From contig JACAXG010000002.1 of NCBI GenBank assembly GCA_018881555.1, positions 20,659,183 to 20,723,182 of the forward strand: DNA of 64,000 nt. Direction: 5' to 3'. The stretch comes from Amblyornis subalaris. Taxonomy: Eukaryota; Chordata; Aves; Passeriformes; Ptilonorhynchidae. A model generated the notes under the pieces. It ran no database searches. It was not told the DNA's origin and saw nothing but the letters and a program-made list of their open reading frames with translations. The position numbers and the translations under genes were made by a program. This document shows positions 11,786 through 25,138 of this stretch, one piece after another. Within the stretch, counting starts at the first letter, position 1. Each line of letters begins with the position of its first letter.

Positions 11786-13139
11786 AGAATGAGCCTCCCA
11801 ATACAATGTTTTGATAAGGAATTAAAAGCTAAATTTGTTAGATTGGTAAATGTAAATTCAAAGGAAACTACAGTTGCCCAAACCACCAAGTGCCTGGAAT
11901 TTAGCTGTAAAGAGAAACCACTGAAGAGATTTATTTTAAATCTGTATGCAAAATCTCTAAGTTTATGATTGATCTATTCTTGAATTTAAGTGACTGGTCA
12001 GCTGACTNCTTTTGCTCTCTTGAGTGGTAGCTGACCTGTTTGCATGACTGTTCATCTAAGCTTGTAAAATGCATGGTCAATTCAAGGTCAGCCTATAGTT
12101 TTATGAAATTAAGATGATAATAGATGTGGCCAAACTACAAACATGTCACCTTCTTTTCCCGAATTATTTGCTTTCCTGAGACATTCATTAGTAAGTGCAC
12201 AATTAGATCAATATTATTTGATTTTCTTTACTTTTAGAGAAAGAAGAACTCTTTTAGAAAACAAGTCATGTATCTGCAGGCAGAATACTTCCTTAAAAAA
12301 GAAAGAAAATTAAACCAGACCAGAATAATTATTTTAAGAGTGTATACCACAGAGTTATTGCTTCACTCCTACTACCATGACTAAGCTTGTTACCTAAGGC
12401 AAGCTAAATACCAGTGAAGTTTTAGAGTGGCTAAACATACAACTGTCTGACAAAAATATTATTATTTGAAAGAAAAATATTTTTAATTTCCGGGAAATGC
12501 ATGTGAAAGCTTGTTCTCAAGACATCTCTTTTCCAAGCACTGTAACATTGCCCTTCTGCATGAGACTTACTGTATGCTACATGGGGAAAAGGAAAAATTC
12601 CTTCCACTGCAGTGCCCTAAAAATGTGAAAAGCAATTCAGGTACCTAGCACGGGTATTTAATACCAGTTGAGATGCTCTATGGTAAGTCAAATTACATGC
12701 AGGATGCCAACAGCTATGACACAGGAATGATGGAGGACTCCCACCTTTCAGAATTGCAATACTTCGGGGCACCCCAAAACGATATTTGATTATTTCCCTG
12801 GGTTTCAAGTGCAAACAAGCTNCAAGGGCTCTCTCAATGGAGAGTAACAGGTTTGTTCCAAAGGAGGTTCATCTGAGCCTGTGGCATCATTTTCAGACGG
12901 GTCATATCTGCCACTTGTGGAAGGTTGCCTTTCTTGTAGAGAGAAGATTTTAATGGGTAACTGACTAACTCAGACTTGACTCCTAGTTCTTCTTCAGCCA
13001 GTGCCAAGAGGGGTCAGCCCTGCTGACCANTATTACAAAGCAGATATTAATAATGTAATGGGGTTTTGCTTCCCGAGCTCACAGCAAGCTCTAAGGACTT
13101 AATGGTAAATGTTTCTCTTTATTGATTCGGGAATGGAGT
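11786..13139. other. AT-rich non-coding DNA
   Basis: No gene or clear repeat. AT-rich unique sequence. The 12600-13060 part is slightly richer in G+C with short minus-strand frames and ambiguous bases, and no recognisable domain. Confidence 0.5.
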
Positions 13140-13215
13140 AAGGGGACTGAGGTGACTTAATCCAGTCCANCTGACAAGCTTTCAGCAGAGCTAGAAATGC
13201 AGTCCTTGCTTGAGA
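13140..13215 (+). mobile_element. Possible MIR-like SINE core relic
   Basis: GACTGAGGTGACTTAATCCA, then CAAGC and GCAGAGCTAGAAATGCAGTC follow the order and spacing of the core of MIR/CORE-type SINEs (GTGACTTG..., ...GCAGAGCTGGGAT...). Only about 75 bp align by eye and the divergence is high. It is non-coding. Confidence 0.35.
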
Positions 13216-16200
13216 ATGGCTAAATATGGAGATATTGATATGAAAGCTACTTTATCCTAGTAGTGAATGGTTAACAACCTGGCTCAAAACAAAGATGAAC
13301 GTAATTAAATTTGTTTCATGTTTCATGGTTAGTCAAATATTAAATATAACTAATATAGGTGAATGAATTAACATTAAGCTTCACAAGGATGTTTATTGTA
13401 GACAAATGCAGGAAATAGAATGGGAAATAAGAGTAGGAGGTTTCACATTTCTTGTCTGGACTTACTAGGGAGGTGTCAATATGTGTCACCTCAACCAAAT
13501 ATCACAATGAAGAGAGGAAATTCATTACTGCCAGAGGGGATTTTATTAACTTTACTGCAGATTTCTACCACTCAGTAGAATATCTTTCTAGGGAAGTATG
13601 GCAGGGTTTCTGCACTCTGGGAACATCTTTATGACCTAGGTACAAAGGAAACTGNTTTGGGTTTTTCTTTTAAATTATGTCCTGTTAAAAGGGAGGCTGG
13701 GATAAGTGAGAAGAGCATCTCCACCTTTCTCTGAGTAACAAAAATATATTCTTCTGTTTTATATTGATTAATGATTTCTTGGTTTTAAACTTTTGTATTT
13801 TAGTACACAGTAAGAAAGATGTTTTTAAAAAATCTACTTATTTTTTAGAAGAAAAAAAGAGAAGGATGTGTTGGAAAATGTAATTTTTTTATACAGTTGG
13901 TACACATACAAAACCATACTGTGGCTGTTACAGAAAAAAATTATTTACTATGCATAGAAATCTCAATATGAATATGCATGGAGGTGATATGTACATGACA
14001 AAAGTGTTAATACTTCCATCTGAAGTTCCAAGAGGTGTCAATATGATATCTAAATGCAGTATGTGCCATATTTTTACCAATTTGGGGTTCACTAAATGTA
14101 TTCTTTGAATATATCCATACATTGCTCAGAAAAGGACAGTATAATCTCATTTCTCATANCTCTATGTAAGTTTTTATTTACCTGCACCCACACATGCAAA
14201 CTTATATATTCTCAAAGAAAATTATGTAGCAAAATTAAAATTCATGAAAAGGAAAATATGTGGCTTTTATTTCCATATTCCCTTTTCTCTTAAAAAAAAG
14301 AAAAAAGGAAAGAAATCCTGTCCATAAACTTAATAATTTTTAATAAAATAGCAGGTCAACACAAAACATTCTAGACAAAAAATTTTGAAAAACTTCTGCA
14401 GAAACCAAACTATGTCCTATGTGCTGTAAACTTAATTAAAAACAAAACCAACAACAATTTCTCCAGTTCTAAAAGCTGAGTTGAAATATGATCTGACACA
14501 GTCCTTTTGAATTCGAACCCTGAAGGCTAGAATCACTCCAGAGTTCTCAACAGGCTGGGGAAACGTGGGCAGCAAAATTGTTGGCTGTCTTTTACTTCTT
14601 CAGTTTTCCAGCTGTTGAGCTTTTCTGGATCCATCTGTCCTTCTTGGCAAATTTTTGGCATCCAGATGCCTCCCTGGGTGATAGATCAGACATGGTTTCT
14701 TATACATTCACCCTGGAGTCTCACTGAGGTGGTGATATTTTTCTGTATTTTTAAAATAACTTTATGTTTATACATGTGCATCTGTACAAACAAAGAGTTC
14801 TTACACTCAGTTCTTACACTTTTTCTGCAAGCCCGGAAACCCATACTCCTGTACACCAATAATGGGCTTTACTAGCTCTGGAGGCAGAGTGGAGCTTCTC
14901 TGCTGTTCTGATGCATCAATATGTAAGTACTCAATTGACAGCTGGATTAGTGCACAGCATGCATTTTCTTCTTTGTTAGTATTTTTTTTTTTAAATTCAA
15001 GGGTAAATGTCAAAACAATGCTGTAAAACCAATTAAGGAGAAAGAAAACAAGATTAGAGGTGCTACTTGAATTATTTATTGTTGTTCACTGTTGCCAAGT
15101 CTTTAAATAAGTACTTAATAGACCTTACTGTAACTCTCTGAGCAATACAGTAATTTATTTAATGCACAGTTCAGCAGTTTCTTAAAATTCAACTGAAATA
15201 GTCCATACAGTATGTTGTGAGACTTTTTGAAGCCTCCTAAATTTGGACTGTTCACCGTCTATGAGAATCTTCATGAAGAGCTACATTTATTAATTTCATT
15301 CAATAATCTGATCTATTAAACAGGTATTGAGCTCTGTGGAAGAGAATATCAAGATTTATTGACCAGAAAGATTAATTCTGACCAATTTAAAGCCAATTTC
15401 AATATTTATCCTGGGGGGAGATAAACCTCATTATTCAGGAAAAAAAGAAGCTGCTATGTATACATTGTTATTTATATTCTTGGTGCTTTAACCAGAAATA
15501 TCTGGAAATCATTCCTCCGTGGATTTGAATTTCAGGTATACGACCTTTTTCATTGATATTAATATGATAAAGTGGGAAAAAAATATTGATAGGACTGGGG
15601 AAAAACATCTTAACCCTTGTGGACCTGNATTTCTAGGGAACGTACCGAATAGAGTCAGAAAGCGTTTACTTTTCAGAATGAACAGACTACTCAACATAGC
15701 CACAGATTTACNGGTTTGAGGTCTGATAAAACCAGGAACCTGGAAGTGCACACGCAGCTCAGCACTGTTCAGCAGCCTCATGAGAATATTCACAAAGGCG
15801 GCATCNGAACCACGGCGGGGGTGGAGAGAAGGGCACGCCCTGGGGTCCTGCAGAGGGTTCTGGGCAAGGCTGGGGCTCACACCTCCTTATAGGGCCCAGA
15901 GGCACATGGGGTCCACAGTTTCACACACACAGTGCCGCTAGCTTGTCCCAGCTACAACAGGAGCCCTGTTCTCCTGCAATAGAACCTGTTTCTTATCCAT
16001 AAAACCANCCCTTTTGTGAACTATTGATTATATAGGACCCGTGGCTAAGGTATGATGCAGGAATCCAAACATTACATATTACAGACTGAAATTATTTCTC
16101 CATGTCACACAGAAGAAAAATTCATCAGAGCTTTACCCTCTGCAGTGGCATGCAAATCGGCCTGCGGAAATGGAGGATGCAGTCTGTGAGGTGCTCAGAT

Positions 16201-16519
16201 TGTACAGTAGTTGGTCTTCTCACAGCTGACAGAAGAAGTTTCTGATGGTGAAAGGGAAGAAGTGCTGGGTTTGAGGGAAGATTATTTTTGATGCCATTAT
16301 CTGACTATTTGAGCTGTAGGTGTCTTACTCTCTAAACATTTGGGCTGAGTTCCAAATCTTTATCTGTACACGCGCCTGCTTGAAAAATAGTGTCAGACAC
16401 TCATTAGCAGTAACCTACTACTTTTGAAATTGACACCATTTACCTACAGGAAATTGTCTTTTTGAAATAGTACTTTGTACTAAACCATTCTGAGATAATT
16501 GTTCCAATTAAAAAATACA
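13216..16519. other. AT-rich non-coding DNA with a CpG-bearing patch
   Basis: Mostly AT-rich unique sequence with a small 13-bp duplication at 14796-14821. At about 15720-15960 the composition changes: several CpGs occur within 100 bp near 15800-15840, together with G-rich and C-rich runs. A minus frame of 123 codons crosses it, but it holds three ambiguous bases and no recognisable domain. It could be a decayed LTR or a small regulatory element; I cannot tell. Confidence 0.45.
14796..14821. repeat. 13-bp tandem duplication
   Basis: AGTTCTTACACT plus one base occurs twice head to tail (14796-14808 and 14809-14821), differing only at the last base (C versus T). Confidence 0.8.
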
Positions 16520-16615
16520 TGGGGCATTGCTGTGCACCTCAGGATGGAAACTTTATTGTGCTGTGAAAGAAGTCAATGGGAGTTCAAAGTATTCAGCCAC
16601 CTGCAGAACTGATGA
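16520..16615. mobile_element. Possible ancient palindromic repeat relic
   Basis: GAAGTCAATGGGAGTT at 16569-16584, followed by a TATTCAGCCACC-like block, matches the centre and right arm of an old palindromic repeat widespread in sauropsids. The left arm (GTGCACCTCAGG near 16534) is only weakly alignable. This is non-coding and non-functional. The pairing with the relic at 11.7 kb suggests the same class, not a tandem relation. Confidence 0.35.
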
Positions 16616-18685
16616 TAGAGAGCCAAAAAATTTGTAATTCATGCTGGAAAAAGAAACTCTTCTACAAGCAGATACAGTGTTGAAAAGGATGAGAGTTTTA
16701 GCTTTGTTTCTTCTCCTCCCTCACCCTATCTCCTCCTCTGTCAGCTTCCAAAACAAAAAAAAAAGAAAAAAAAAAGAAACTATGAATTTCTTATGTCTTT
16801 GAGTATTGCTGAGCTCTACACAAATAGGAATATGCTCGCTGTAGGGAAAGAGTGAGATTCAACTATTCCCATTAAAATGCTAATTACAGTCCTTTTATAG
16901 ATCCGTTGGAGAGGATTTGGGGAACAAAAATAGCACCCAGAGATTATCACTGAAAGAAAAAAAATCAAAGAAGAAAACATGACATTAAAAAAACTTTCTT
17001 CTAAATTTAGAAGCCCACTAAAGTGAGCCTAACCATTTATTCTCCCTGGAGCTGCTCCATATATTAAACTGATACTGAGAAATCGTGAATTCCTCAGCTT
17101 AAAAGTGCAGCTCACAATTTGGATTATTGTACTTCCATATATTTTGTGTCCTGTCCAAGCTATCCTGTCAGCTATCACTGACATCTTAAAAGAAAGTCCT
17201 CCAATGCTTACTGCATAGAAATAAATATCNTGAGACAACAGCATTAAGCAATACAATCATAAAATTACCTGCTATTAAAAACAGAGCACAATTTTTTTTA
17301 GAAGGAATATATTACTCAGCTGTAAAATAATATGTTTGCCATTCACTCTAATGTTTCAACATTATGATTCAATCTTCTAAAAAGCTGACATTGAAAATAA
17401 CGGTGTAATAAACCAATTTATCATAATGTGTAAAAGAAACTACTGGAATAAATTGGAATAACCTTTCAAAAACTAGCAGCTTTTAAAAGTATTAATTTCT
17501 ACTCCAGATAATTGGAAAAGACACCTGGGTGGCCAAGCAATATTTTTTATGGGATTGCCCTGTCAGGAACTCAGATTGTCTTCAGAGTCAGGAGCGATCG
17601 TTTAGCACTAAGTGACAGTGAATCTTGCAAATGGGTCTTCCTGGATGCTGTTTGCCATAAATTACCAAACTGAACTCCCCTTCAAGGTCAACCATAAAAG
17701 AAGGCAGATATCAAATGGCCTTCACAGACACCCAAAGTAGTCTTCAGGCTTCATGTAAGCAGGTGCTATTATGTTGGATCCTATAAAAGTGACTTAATAG
17801 ACAGACAATATAAATTATTATTAAACTTTGAAAATATTCTTGGGAACTAAATAGCGAAGAACATAATTGGAGGTTGTAGTTCATAAGAAGAAGGACTAAC
17901 ACAAGTTTGTCCCCATTACAGAGCTGTATGTGAAATGAAACTAAATTAATAGCATTAGAATTGAAGATATCAATATATCTCAAGGCGCACACGCAAAATA
18001 ACTTCCTAAAGGAAGGTAAGATGTCCTAAGTCTGTCAACTTATTTTACCTTTTGCTTTTCACAAAATCTCTTGTCATTTTTTTCTCAAGGCCATCTGTGT
18101 TTACACAGGCATTGTTAGTTCCAGTGTTTCTGCTTTGAAGTCATACTTTTGGATTAATTAAAGTTTAGTCAGTGGGGTTAATAAAAGCAGCCACTAGTGG
18201 TATAAAACTGTGCTACAAGAGTGATTTCAGTATTTTTTTCTATGAGAGAGAAGGAAGGGTTATAAACAATCTGATGTCTTGAAGCGACAGGAAGTTCTTT
18301 ATTGTCATTCCTTTTGCTTCAATATGGAAGCTGTTTTCCAATGGTAACAAATGTTAATTCATATTAAAAAAAAAAAAAGCAGGCAAAATTTATGACCTGG
18401 CCCCTTTTGTGGTATCTGCATGTAAGCAGAGCTCCCTGTCACTTCCCACTGGAAAGTCTAGACTGATGGTGTGTTACAGAGCACTGTCTTCCAGGCTGCT
18501 TACTTGGGCTTCAATAGCCATAAAGGCAGAGGAGAAATCATGCTCAATACAGTGTGTTTTTGGAAAGGAAGGGAAAGCAGGAGGGTGTGAGGAGGCTGAA
18601 TGAGTGGCACAGTGCAGACAGTACCCGCTGCATGGACACCAGCAAGACCGTGGGTGCCATGGTGCCAGAGGGAGCACTGAGGATN
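16616..18685. other. AT-rich non-coding DNA
   Basis: Unique AT-rich DNA with an interrupted A-rich run at 16751-16778 and an A13 run at 18366-18378. 17510-17720 is a smooth, repeat-free stretch that could be conserved non-coding sequence, but I cannot test that. No gene seen. Confidence 0.5.
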
Positions 18686-19155
18686 GTGGAATCGTAAAAT
18701 TGTTTAGGTTGGAAAAGACCTCTAAGATCGAGTCCAACCATTAAACCAGCACTGCCAGGTTCACCAGTAAACTCAATGTCCAAGTGCCACATCCACACAA
18801 CTTTTGAACATTTCCAGGGATGATGATTCCACCACTTCCCTAGACAGTCTCTTCCAATGACTGACNACCCTTTTGGTAGAGTAATGGTTCCTAATATCCA
18901 ATCTAAACCTTCCCTGGTGCAACTTGATACCATTTCCTCTGTCACATTGCTTGTTATGTGGGAGAAGAGGCTGACGACACTTCTCTAGAACTTCCTTTCA
19001 GGTAGTTGTAGAGAGTGATAAGGTCACCCTTGAGCCTCCTTTTCTCCAGGCTTAACAACCCCAGTTCCCTCAGCTGCTCCTCATAGACTTGTGCTCCAGA
19101 CCCTTCACCAACTCCTTTGCCCTTCTCCAGACATGCTTCAGCACCTGAAGGATGC
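18686..19155 (-). mobile_element. CR1 LINE, 3' part, reverse orientation
   Basis: About 470 bp of CR1 inverted relative to the window. It starts at 18686 with the reversed 3' end (GGTTGGAAAAGACCTCTAAG, then GAGTCCAACCATTAAACCAG), passes CCACCACTTCCCTAGACAGT and CTAATATCCAATCTAAACCT, and reaches CTCCAGACCCTTCACCAACT and a CAGCACCTGAAGG block, where similarity stops. It contains the 3' untranslated region and the tail end of ORF2. The minus frame of 133 codons here is a chance product of the repeat, not a gene. The element is 5'-truncated and non-functional. The terminal octamer repeats are worn down. Ambiguous bases fall at 18685 and 18866. Confidence 0.9.
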
Positions 19156-22100
19156 TTTAATCTTTGACGGTTGGTTCAGGTCATGCACAGGGATGTCACA
19201 ATCCCTTTCTAACCCTTCCCGCTGTCCCCTTTCTACTTCACTGAAATGTATCCTCATGCTAATGTGCTTTTTAAACAATTCTGTATTGGAGTGCCCCAGC
19301 CTATCNGAAATCTTTCAGGAGCTGCTGCAGTGCACAGAGCAAAGCTTCAGCTAATGCGAAGTGCTGACATGTTTTTCAGAAGCCTCTCAAAATGAGGATT
19401 TTCTCTTTGCATATGTTATACTGTTTAACCTTAAAGCAGCAACAGATCTTATGTTAAAAATAATTAAAAATAAAGGTTTGAGGATTTATAGAGTGAACTC
19501 CAGCTTAACTACACCACCTCAGCCAAATATTCCCCTAACAGCATTCCTGTCATAACTGTGTCATAGTGTGTNGTATGAAAACAGGGCTTCTTTAAATCAA
19601 ACTTTTGATAGTTTTACAATAGTTCTGCAAGAGCCCATGAAAGGATAGAAACTTTACTGGACAAAGCAAAGGCTTTTGAACTCCTGTGGTTACCCATATG
19701 AATTAAATGACTTAGAAAGTTTCATACCGTGTATGTGCCTTTCTTTGCTGTGCAGTGCTGCTTTCCTCCTTCCCTCCCTGTATGGTGAGCCAGTCCTTCT
19801 TGTGCTATGATAATACTTTTGTGTCTGCTATGACCTCTAGAACTGAATAGCTGTTTCATATAATTGCAAAGCTACCCCACTCTTTCCCACTAGCTTCACC
19901 TCAATCCTGGGAAATGAAACAAAGAGATTCTCCTCACAGCCGCTCTTCAGTGAGCTCAGATGTCTGAGCAACAGCCGAAACTAGGTCAAACAGCCCGTTT
20001 CCACATCACATACTGACCTCTTAACAATTTTGCTCTGTGATATTCCTAGTGGGTCTTAGCACAGACATTTACAAGAAATGAGAGGAATAAAACCCTCTCC
20101 AACACTTTCTCTAATTTTAAAATAAATTGGTGACATAGTTTGAAGTTCAGTCTAAAGATGTGCTAATTATACAGGGAAAAATCTAATTAACCGAATCAGG
20201 AAACCCATAGCAACTATTGTCACATTCTTGTATGACAGAAGCATCAATCTGGCAGTCACTGGAGCATACGCTCAATAACTGCCTGAACTCAGATCCTTTT
20301 TCATCAAGACCAGCAAAGTTAAAATGAGATACCAGCTATGACAACAGTTCAGCTTCACAGGCCATATTGCATGAAGCAGCATTTCCTTCTCTCCTCTTTT
20401 TTTTTTTGTCTACAAAATAAATAAATATATAAGAAACCTCCCAAACAAAATACACTTAGCATACTTGTAGGTTGAAAGTGTTGAAATGTTATGAAAATGA
20501 CATTCCCTCAGAGTGAAAGGGGATGAAGTTGTAATATAATGTAATATATATTTTTTTCTTTCTGCAGCACTTAATATATTCCACTGAAAAAACATGGAAT
20601 TCCTGATAGAAGATAATGGGAGATTAAGAGAGAGAGTGAGAAAATGCCAGAAAAACAAAATCCAAAATATGTAGGAGAGATGAAATTGCACCACTAATAA
20701 AAATGATCACTTCTGCTGGAATTTAGCTCTTCTAGCACTCATTATTCTGACTATAGGAAGAAGTTAAAATATTATAGACATTTTGAAGACTCTTCCCTCT
20801 CCAAAAGTATCACTAAAAATAGGAAAAAAAGTGNTAGTCTCAGAGGCAGGGAAAGATATACAACTTGTAATACTGTAAAAATGTAGCACTTATTTAAATN
20901 AGTTTGGTATATAAGTATTCCCAAAGCTTTTACATTTAAAAGGTTCATCCAAACAGTCTCTGGCATAGTTAGCATTGGTGATTAAGGACTAGAGGAGGTT
21001 TTAAGGGAGTGTAAGTTTTTTTTAAACCAGCTCATATAGCTAGAAGGAATACACCAGCTTTCAGGCATAAAAGGAAGTCAATACACTAAACGGTGTGAGA
21101 GGAATGATACAGGGCAACACGATATTTGAGAGAACCCAAAACTTCCTGCAAGGCTGATGTATGTGTTGCTGATACTCATGAGTTAGTGAGCTCACTAGTA
21201 AGATATATATATAAAGAAGAAACTGTCAATGAAGCAGTAAATTCTCCACATTGTTTGACACAAGAACTAACAAAAATACTGGTCTCGAACACTGTAACAT
21301 CCACAGCGGAGAAGCAAGATCTGAAAGAAGGGGCAGTCTGTGGCAAGGAGCACACAAGGTGTTGGGTAGGATGTGGCAAATGCAAATGAAGATTGGGCAG
21401 AATTTTGTAAATAAAAGCATTGAAAATGAGGCTGGCTAGACAAGATTTTTCAGGACTGATATAATGGTAATGGGAACAATTTGCTGGAAAAGGAGGTGAG
21501 CTGTATTAAGCTTTGACTGAGCAGACAAATCTTTCCATGGGAAATGGCAGGCATGACACACATCTGGTCAGCAACACTGCACTTGGTGTTATTCTTCAAN
21601 AGACTCACACGCACTTTCTATGAAGAAGCTCAAATGAGATACNCTGGTTGCCCACATATGAAGCTTCGCCTAAGGAAAATAGGATAAAAAACCATCACAG
21701 GATTATAAATCAATTTCTGAGTGTGTCTAGGTCACAAACTCCTTAAATAGGTAATGTCAGAAATGTATTTATGTGTTCTATTTCCACTAAGACATACTNA
21801 GAAAAACAGCACAATAAAAAACTCAAATATATATTTCATAGATTAGGGCAGGTTTTTTGATAATGTATTATAGAAGACACTATCACAGACTTGGTAGATT
21901 CAGTAGAACTTGCTGCACTTTAAATCCCTNGTGTATTTCTCACTCAGCTAAACAATTCTGTAACTTTAAAAGCTTTAGGTGCACTTATTTTCAGGTGGTC
22001 TTACAGAACAATGGAGCAGAGAATTCAGAACTAAGGCTGTCTTGCTGTTATGTCTGCTAGACAGATTTTACTTCATTTCCATATGATACAGAAGCTTACT

Positions 22101-23038
22101 GCAAAGTATAGCTTACAAAATTGGCCTGTAATTAGCTGCTGCCAAGTTTTTGGTATCTTGGAAAAAGCAACTGAGTGACCCATCAGATAAAAAAGAATTC
22201 AAGCTATTTCTAATTGATAATTACATGTAAAACGTGACAAAAGGTATATAGTCACTCATGTTATTAATTAAGGTAGATTGAGCCCAAAAAACATTTTGAA
22301 AATAAGTGAGAAAAGCCATAGTGCTTGCAGTGAAGTGACTGAAGAATTGAGTAATGTTGCTAATCCACATATCATGCTCTGGAGGAAGAAGTCAAACGAA
22401 TGTACATGCATTAGAATGCTGTGATAAAAATTAAGAGGTAGCAATTCCACGTGAATTCNTCTAAGTATAGGCATGAGACTCAGCGCATGAAAGGCAGTGG
22501 GTCTTTTACATATTCCTGCTTCCCAGGGACACCATGTCTTGAAAAACGGAGGAAAGACCTGAGAAGCCTTTGGAGTCAATCAGAAAGGGAAATATTTGTG
22601 TTATCAACAAAGTCACCAAGAATAGTTTTGGGCAACTAGAAATACAGAATTGTCAAAAGCAAACCAGAAATGTTGTGGTAGTTGCCAATACTGGACACAG
22701 GTTTTCTCTGGCAGAGATGACAGTATGATACAGCCTTCTAAAGTATGAGTTAATTTAGGATTTANACAATCTGTATGTGTCAAACAAGTAGATAAATGAA
22801 CTAAACCACTCTTTAACTGAGGAGATACTAACTTATGTGTGCCAGCAGAAAGGAAGATTACCGATCTGCCAAGAAAAATACTTTCTTTGCCACAGTGATG
22901 GGGTCTGAGTTATTTATAAGGAACAAACACATAAAATTATGACTTAATTTTATAGGTGAAAGATATGGTACCATGATCACTAGAATTATAAATCATTATT
23001 TCCATCCTTTCCTTTATTGTTTTGTCTAGGTCTGTATG
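19156..23038. other. AT-rich non-coding DNA
   Basis: No gene or identifiable repeat. The 200 bp after the CR1 (19156-19360) is no longer CR1-like to my eye. An 88-codon plus frame at 21126-21389 begins at TTG and contains no ATG, although a CATAAAAGG box and an AATAAA lie on either side; I treat these as coincidence. A short GTAATATA duplication is at 20531-20550. Confidence 0.5.
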
Positions 23039-23053
23039 AAAAAAAAAAAAAAA
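23039..23053. repeat. Poly-A run (A15)
   Basis: Fifteen uninterrupted A. I examined the 100 bp upstream for a retrotransposed body and recognised none. Confidence 0.9.
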
Positions 23054-25092
23054 TCAAAATGAGTATGTGGGTTGTCTCTGTTGATCACAACTTCCCGTGG
23101 CTTTGTCACATTGTCAAGCCTACACTTTTATGTAACAAAAGGTAGCAGCAGTTTCTTTGGGTTTTATATAACAATCCCCTTGGGATTGTATTGGATTATC
23201 AGTTGTTCTCTAGAACCTGGGTTCTGAGAAATGTGAAACTTTCTTACAGCATTTTTTAAGGCAAATAACAACTTTGCTGCTGAATCCCTGATACACANAG
23301 TAGCTACAACTCAGTACTTGAGACATTGCTTTCAGGAGGCATATCTCACTATGAACTCCTGGAAAATAGTTCCTCTTATTTGCAATCTAATGAGCAAATA
23401 AATTAATATTAGTGAAACTTTTACTATAAAACAATGACTTCTGTAGCAATCCCTTTTGTCAGACAGATCCAACATGCTGCCACACACGAGGTAAAAGTGG
23501 CAGCACAGCCCTTTACCTCAAGAGGGGCCACATTTCTGTGCATAACATCTTNAAATGCCCACAGGCACCTCAGAGACTGTGATGCGTGATCTCTNCACAT
23601 CATTTTCCATGATGTGAAGACAGGCTGGCTGTTGTCCTTTAGTAGTTCTTATCAAATAATTGTAACATTTTAAACCAGAAGGTGTCAAATGACAGACATG
23701 AAGGAAGAACTTTTAGCCAAGACGTGGACACGTCAGCTCTGGAATACTCCCAGGGCACACATAAATTCGACAGAAATTGATATAAAGGGTCACTGGGAGT
23801 AATAATTTGGGTACTCTGCGAGACACCATGAGAAATCCCCACACATCTGCCAGAGTACCACAGAGCTATGGAGGTACGTCCTTGCAGCACCAACCACTCC
23901 CACAATGGAAAACTCTTCACACCTTCATCATGAAAAATCTGTCACGTACAAATAAGGCAATATTTTTGTTTCTGTTCTGATTTTTGTTGAGAAAGATTGA
24001 GATTAAATTTGTGTTTGAGGAAAAAAATTCTGTTTTACTGTGTTTTGGTTCATGCTTCACATTACTATTACAAGTATTTTACTAATAAATGCGTAATCAA
24101 TTTAAAGCAGCTGCATCCCAGGGGACTTGTTTTAGACACTACTCTCAGAGTGTTCATAAAAAAATCTTCAGAACTTTCTTGGCCCCGAGGAAACAGTCTG
24201 GGGTCAATCAACACGTTTTTGCTTTGTTGCAATGAACATCTGGAAATTAAAACTCTGTGTTCTGTAGCTGGTCTGCTACAGAAACAAACAGATTTGTTTC
24301 TGGTAATACCTATAATAGGCTGGGCCCGATCTGAGCAACACCTGACCAGCCTTTTGGAGCATTCAGGAAGGTGCTGAGAAAGCAGGAGACAAGTGCCTCC
24401 AATGCAGTAGTGGGATGCTCTGGCAGACACGTGCTACAACTTTTACACGTGCTGCATTGACCCAGGTTTCGTCAACAGTCTTTATAGTGTAGCTTTAGAT
24501 ATAGGTAGCTCTGTGTGAGTTTATGGGACCACTGCCTGATTATTATTCTCTGAAACCTCCGTGTGATAAACTGGGATGTGATCTACATCTGAAGTTAATT
24601 TTGTTGGGCAAAGGTCTCGCATGAAATAGCAGGGACGTATTTAATGAAGAGACAAAATTATACAGTGCAAACAAGGAGAGGAATACCAGGTTTCCTTCAC
24701 TTCTCTGCAAGGACTGAAAGAAGGAATAACAAGCATGAGTATTTTCAGGTGCTGCATTGAATGGAACAACGCAGACATTGGACTGGCTGGTGATAGTTAA
24801 GTTACAGAATCCTAAAAAGTAAACAGCTGGGAAGGGAACAATAGTTCCAACCATAAAAATAGAAAGAAAATTATAATGGATTTTTAAATAATGCTTAAAC
24901 CCATTTTCTTAAATAGTCTAAAGTTTACACAAGTAAGCGGTTTCTTAATTTTCTGTAAGGAAAACATATCAATGTTTTGAGTTAAAACCTGAATCAGCTA
25001 CAATGAAAAGAAATCAGGAATTTTTTTATTTTTCAGTTTTGGAAGGAGGACTTATCTGTCTTGTACTGTTTCTAACAGCATGAGTTCTTCCC

Positions 25093-25098
<6 letters not shown>
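23054..25098. other. Non-coding DNA, no Ns after 23595
   Basis: Unique sequence. Antiparallel frames of 126 (plus, 23997-24377) and 120 codons (minus, 24068-24430) overlap one another and show no domain. From 23596 the isolated Ns found elsewhere nearly vanish until 36300. Confidence 0.5.

Positions 25099-25138
<40 letters not shown>
25099..25138. repeat. TA microsatellite, interrupted
   Basis: About 20 TA units with one G interruption (TATATGTATA) near 25129. Long TA runs are prone to length change and to assembly error. Confidence 0.95.

Noticed and set aside
14500..14525. tRNA B-box-like sequence on the minus strand (GGGTTCGAATTC)
   Set aside because: The flanking bases cannot form a T stem, and no A box or acceptor stem is present.
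18544..18945. 133-codon minus frame as a gene
   Set aside because: It lies largely over the 3' end of a CR1 in reverse; a shadow of the repeat.
19156..19360. Continuation of the CR1 at 18.7 kb
   Set aside because: After the CAGCACCTGAAGG block the sequence no longer follows CR1; treated as flanking DNA.
21066..21414. Compact gene: CATAAAAGG box, 88-codon frame, AATAAA
   Set aside because: The frame starts at TTG and has no ATG at all; no recognisable product. TATA-like and AATAAA words are frequent in AT-rich DNA.
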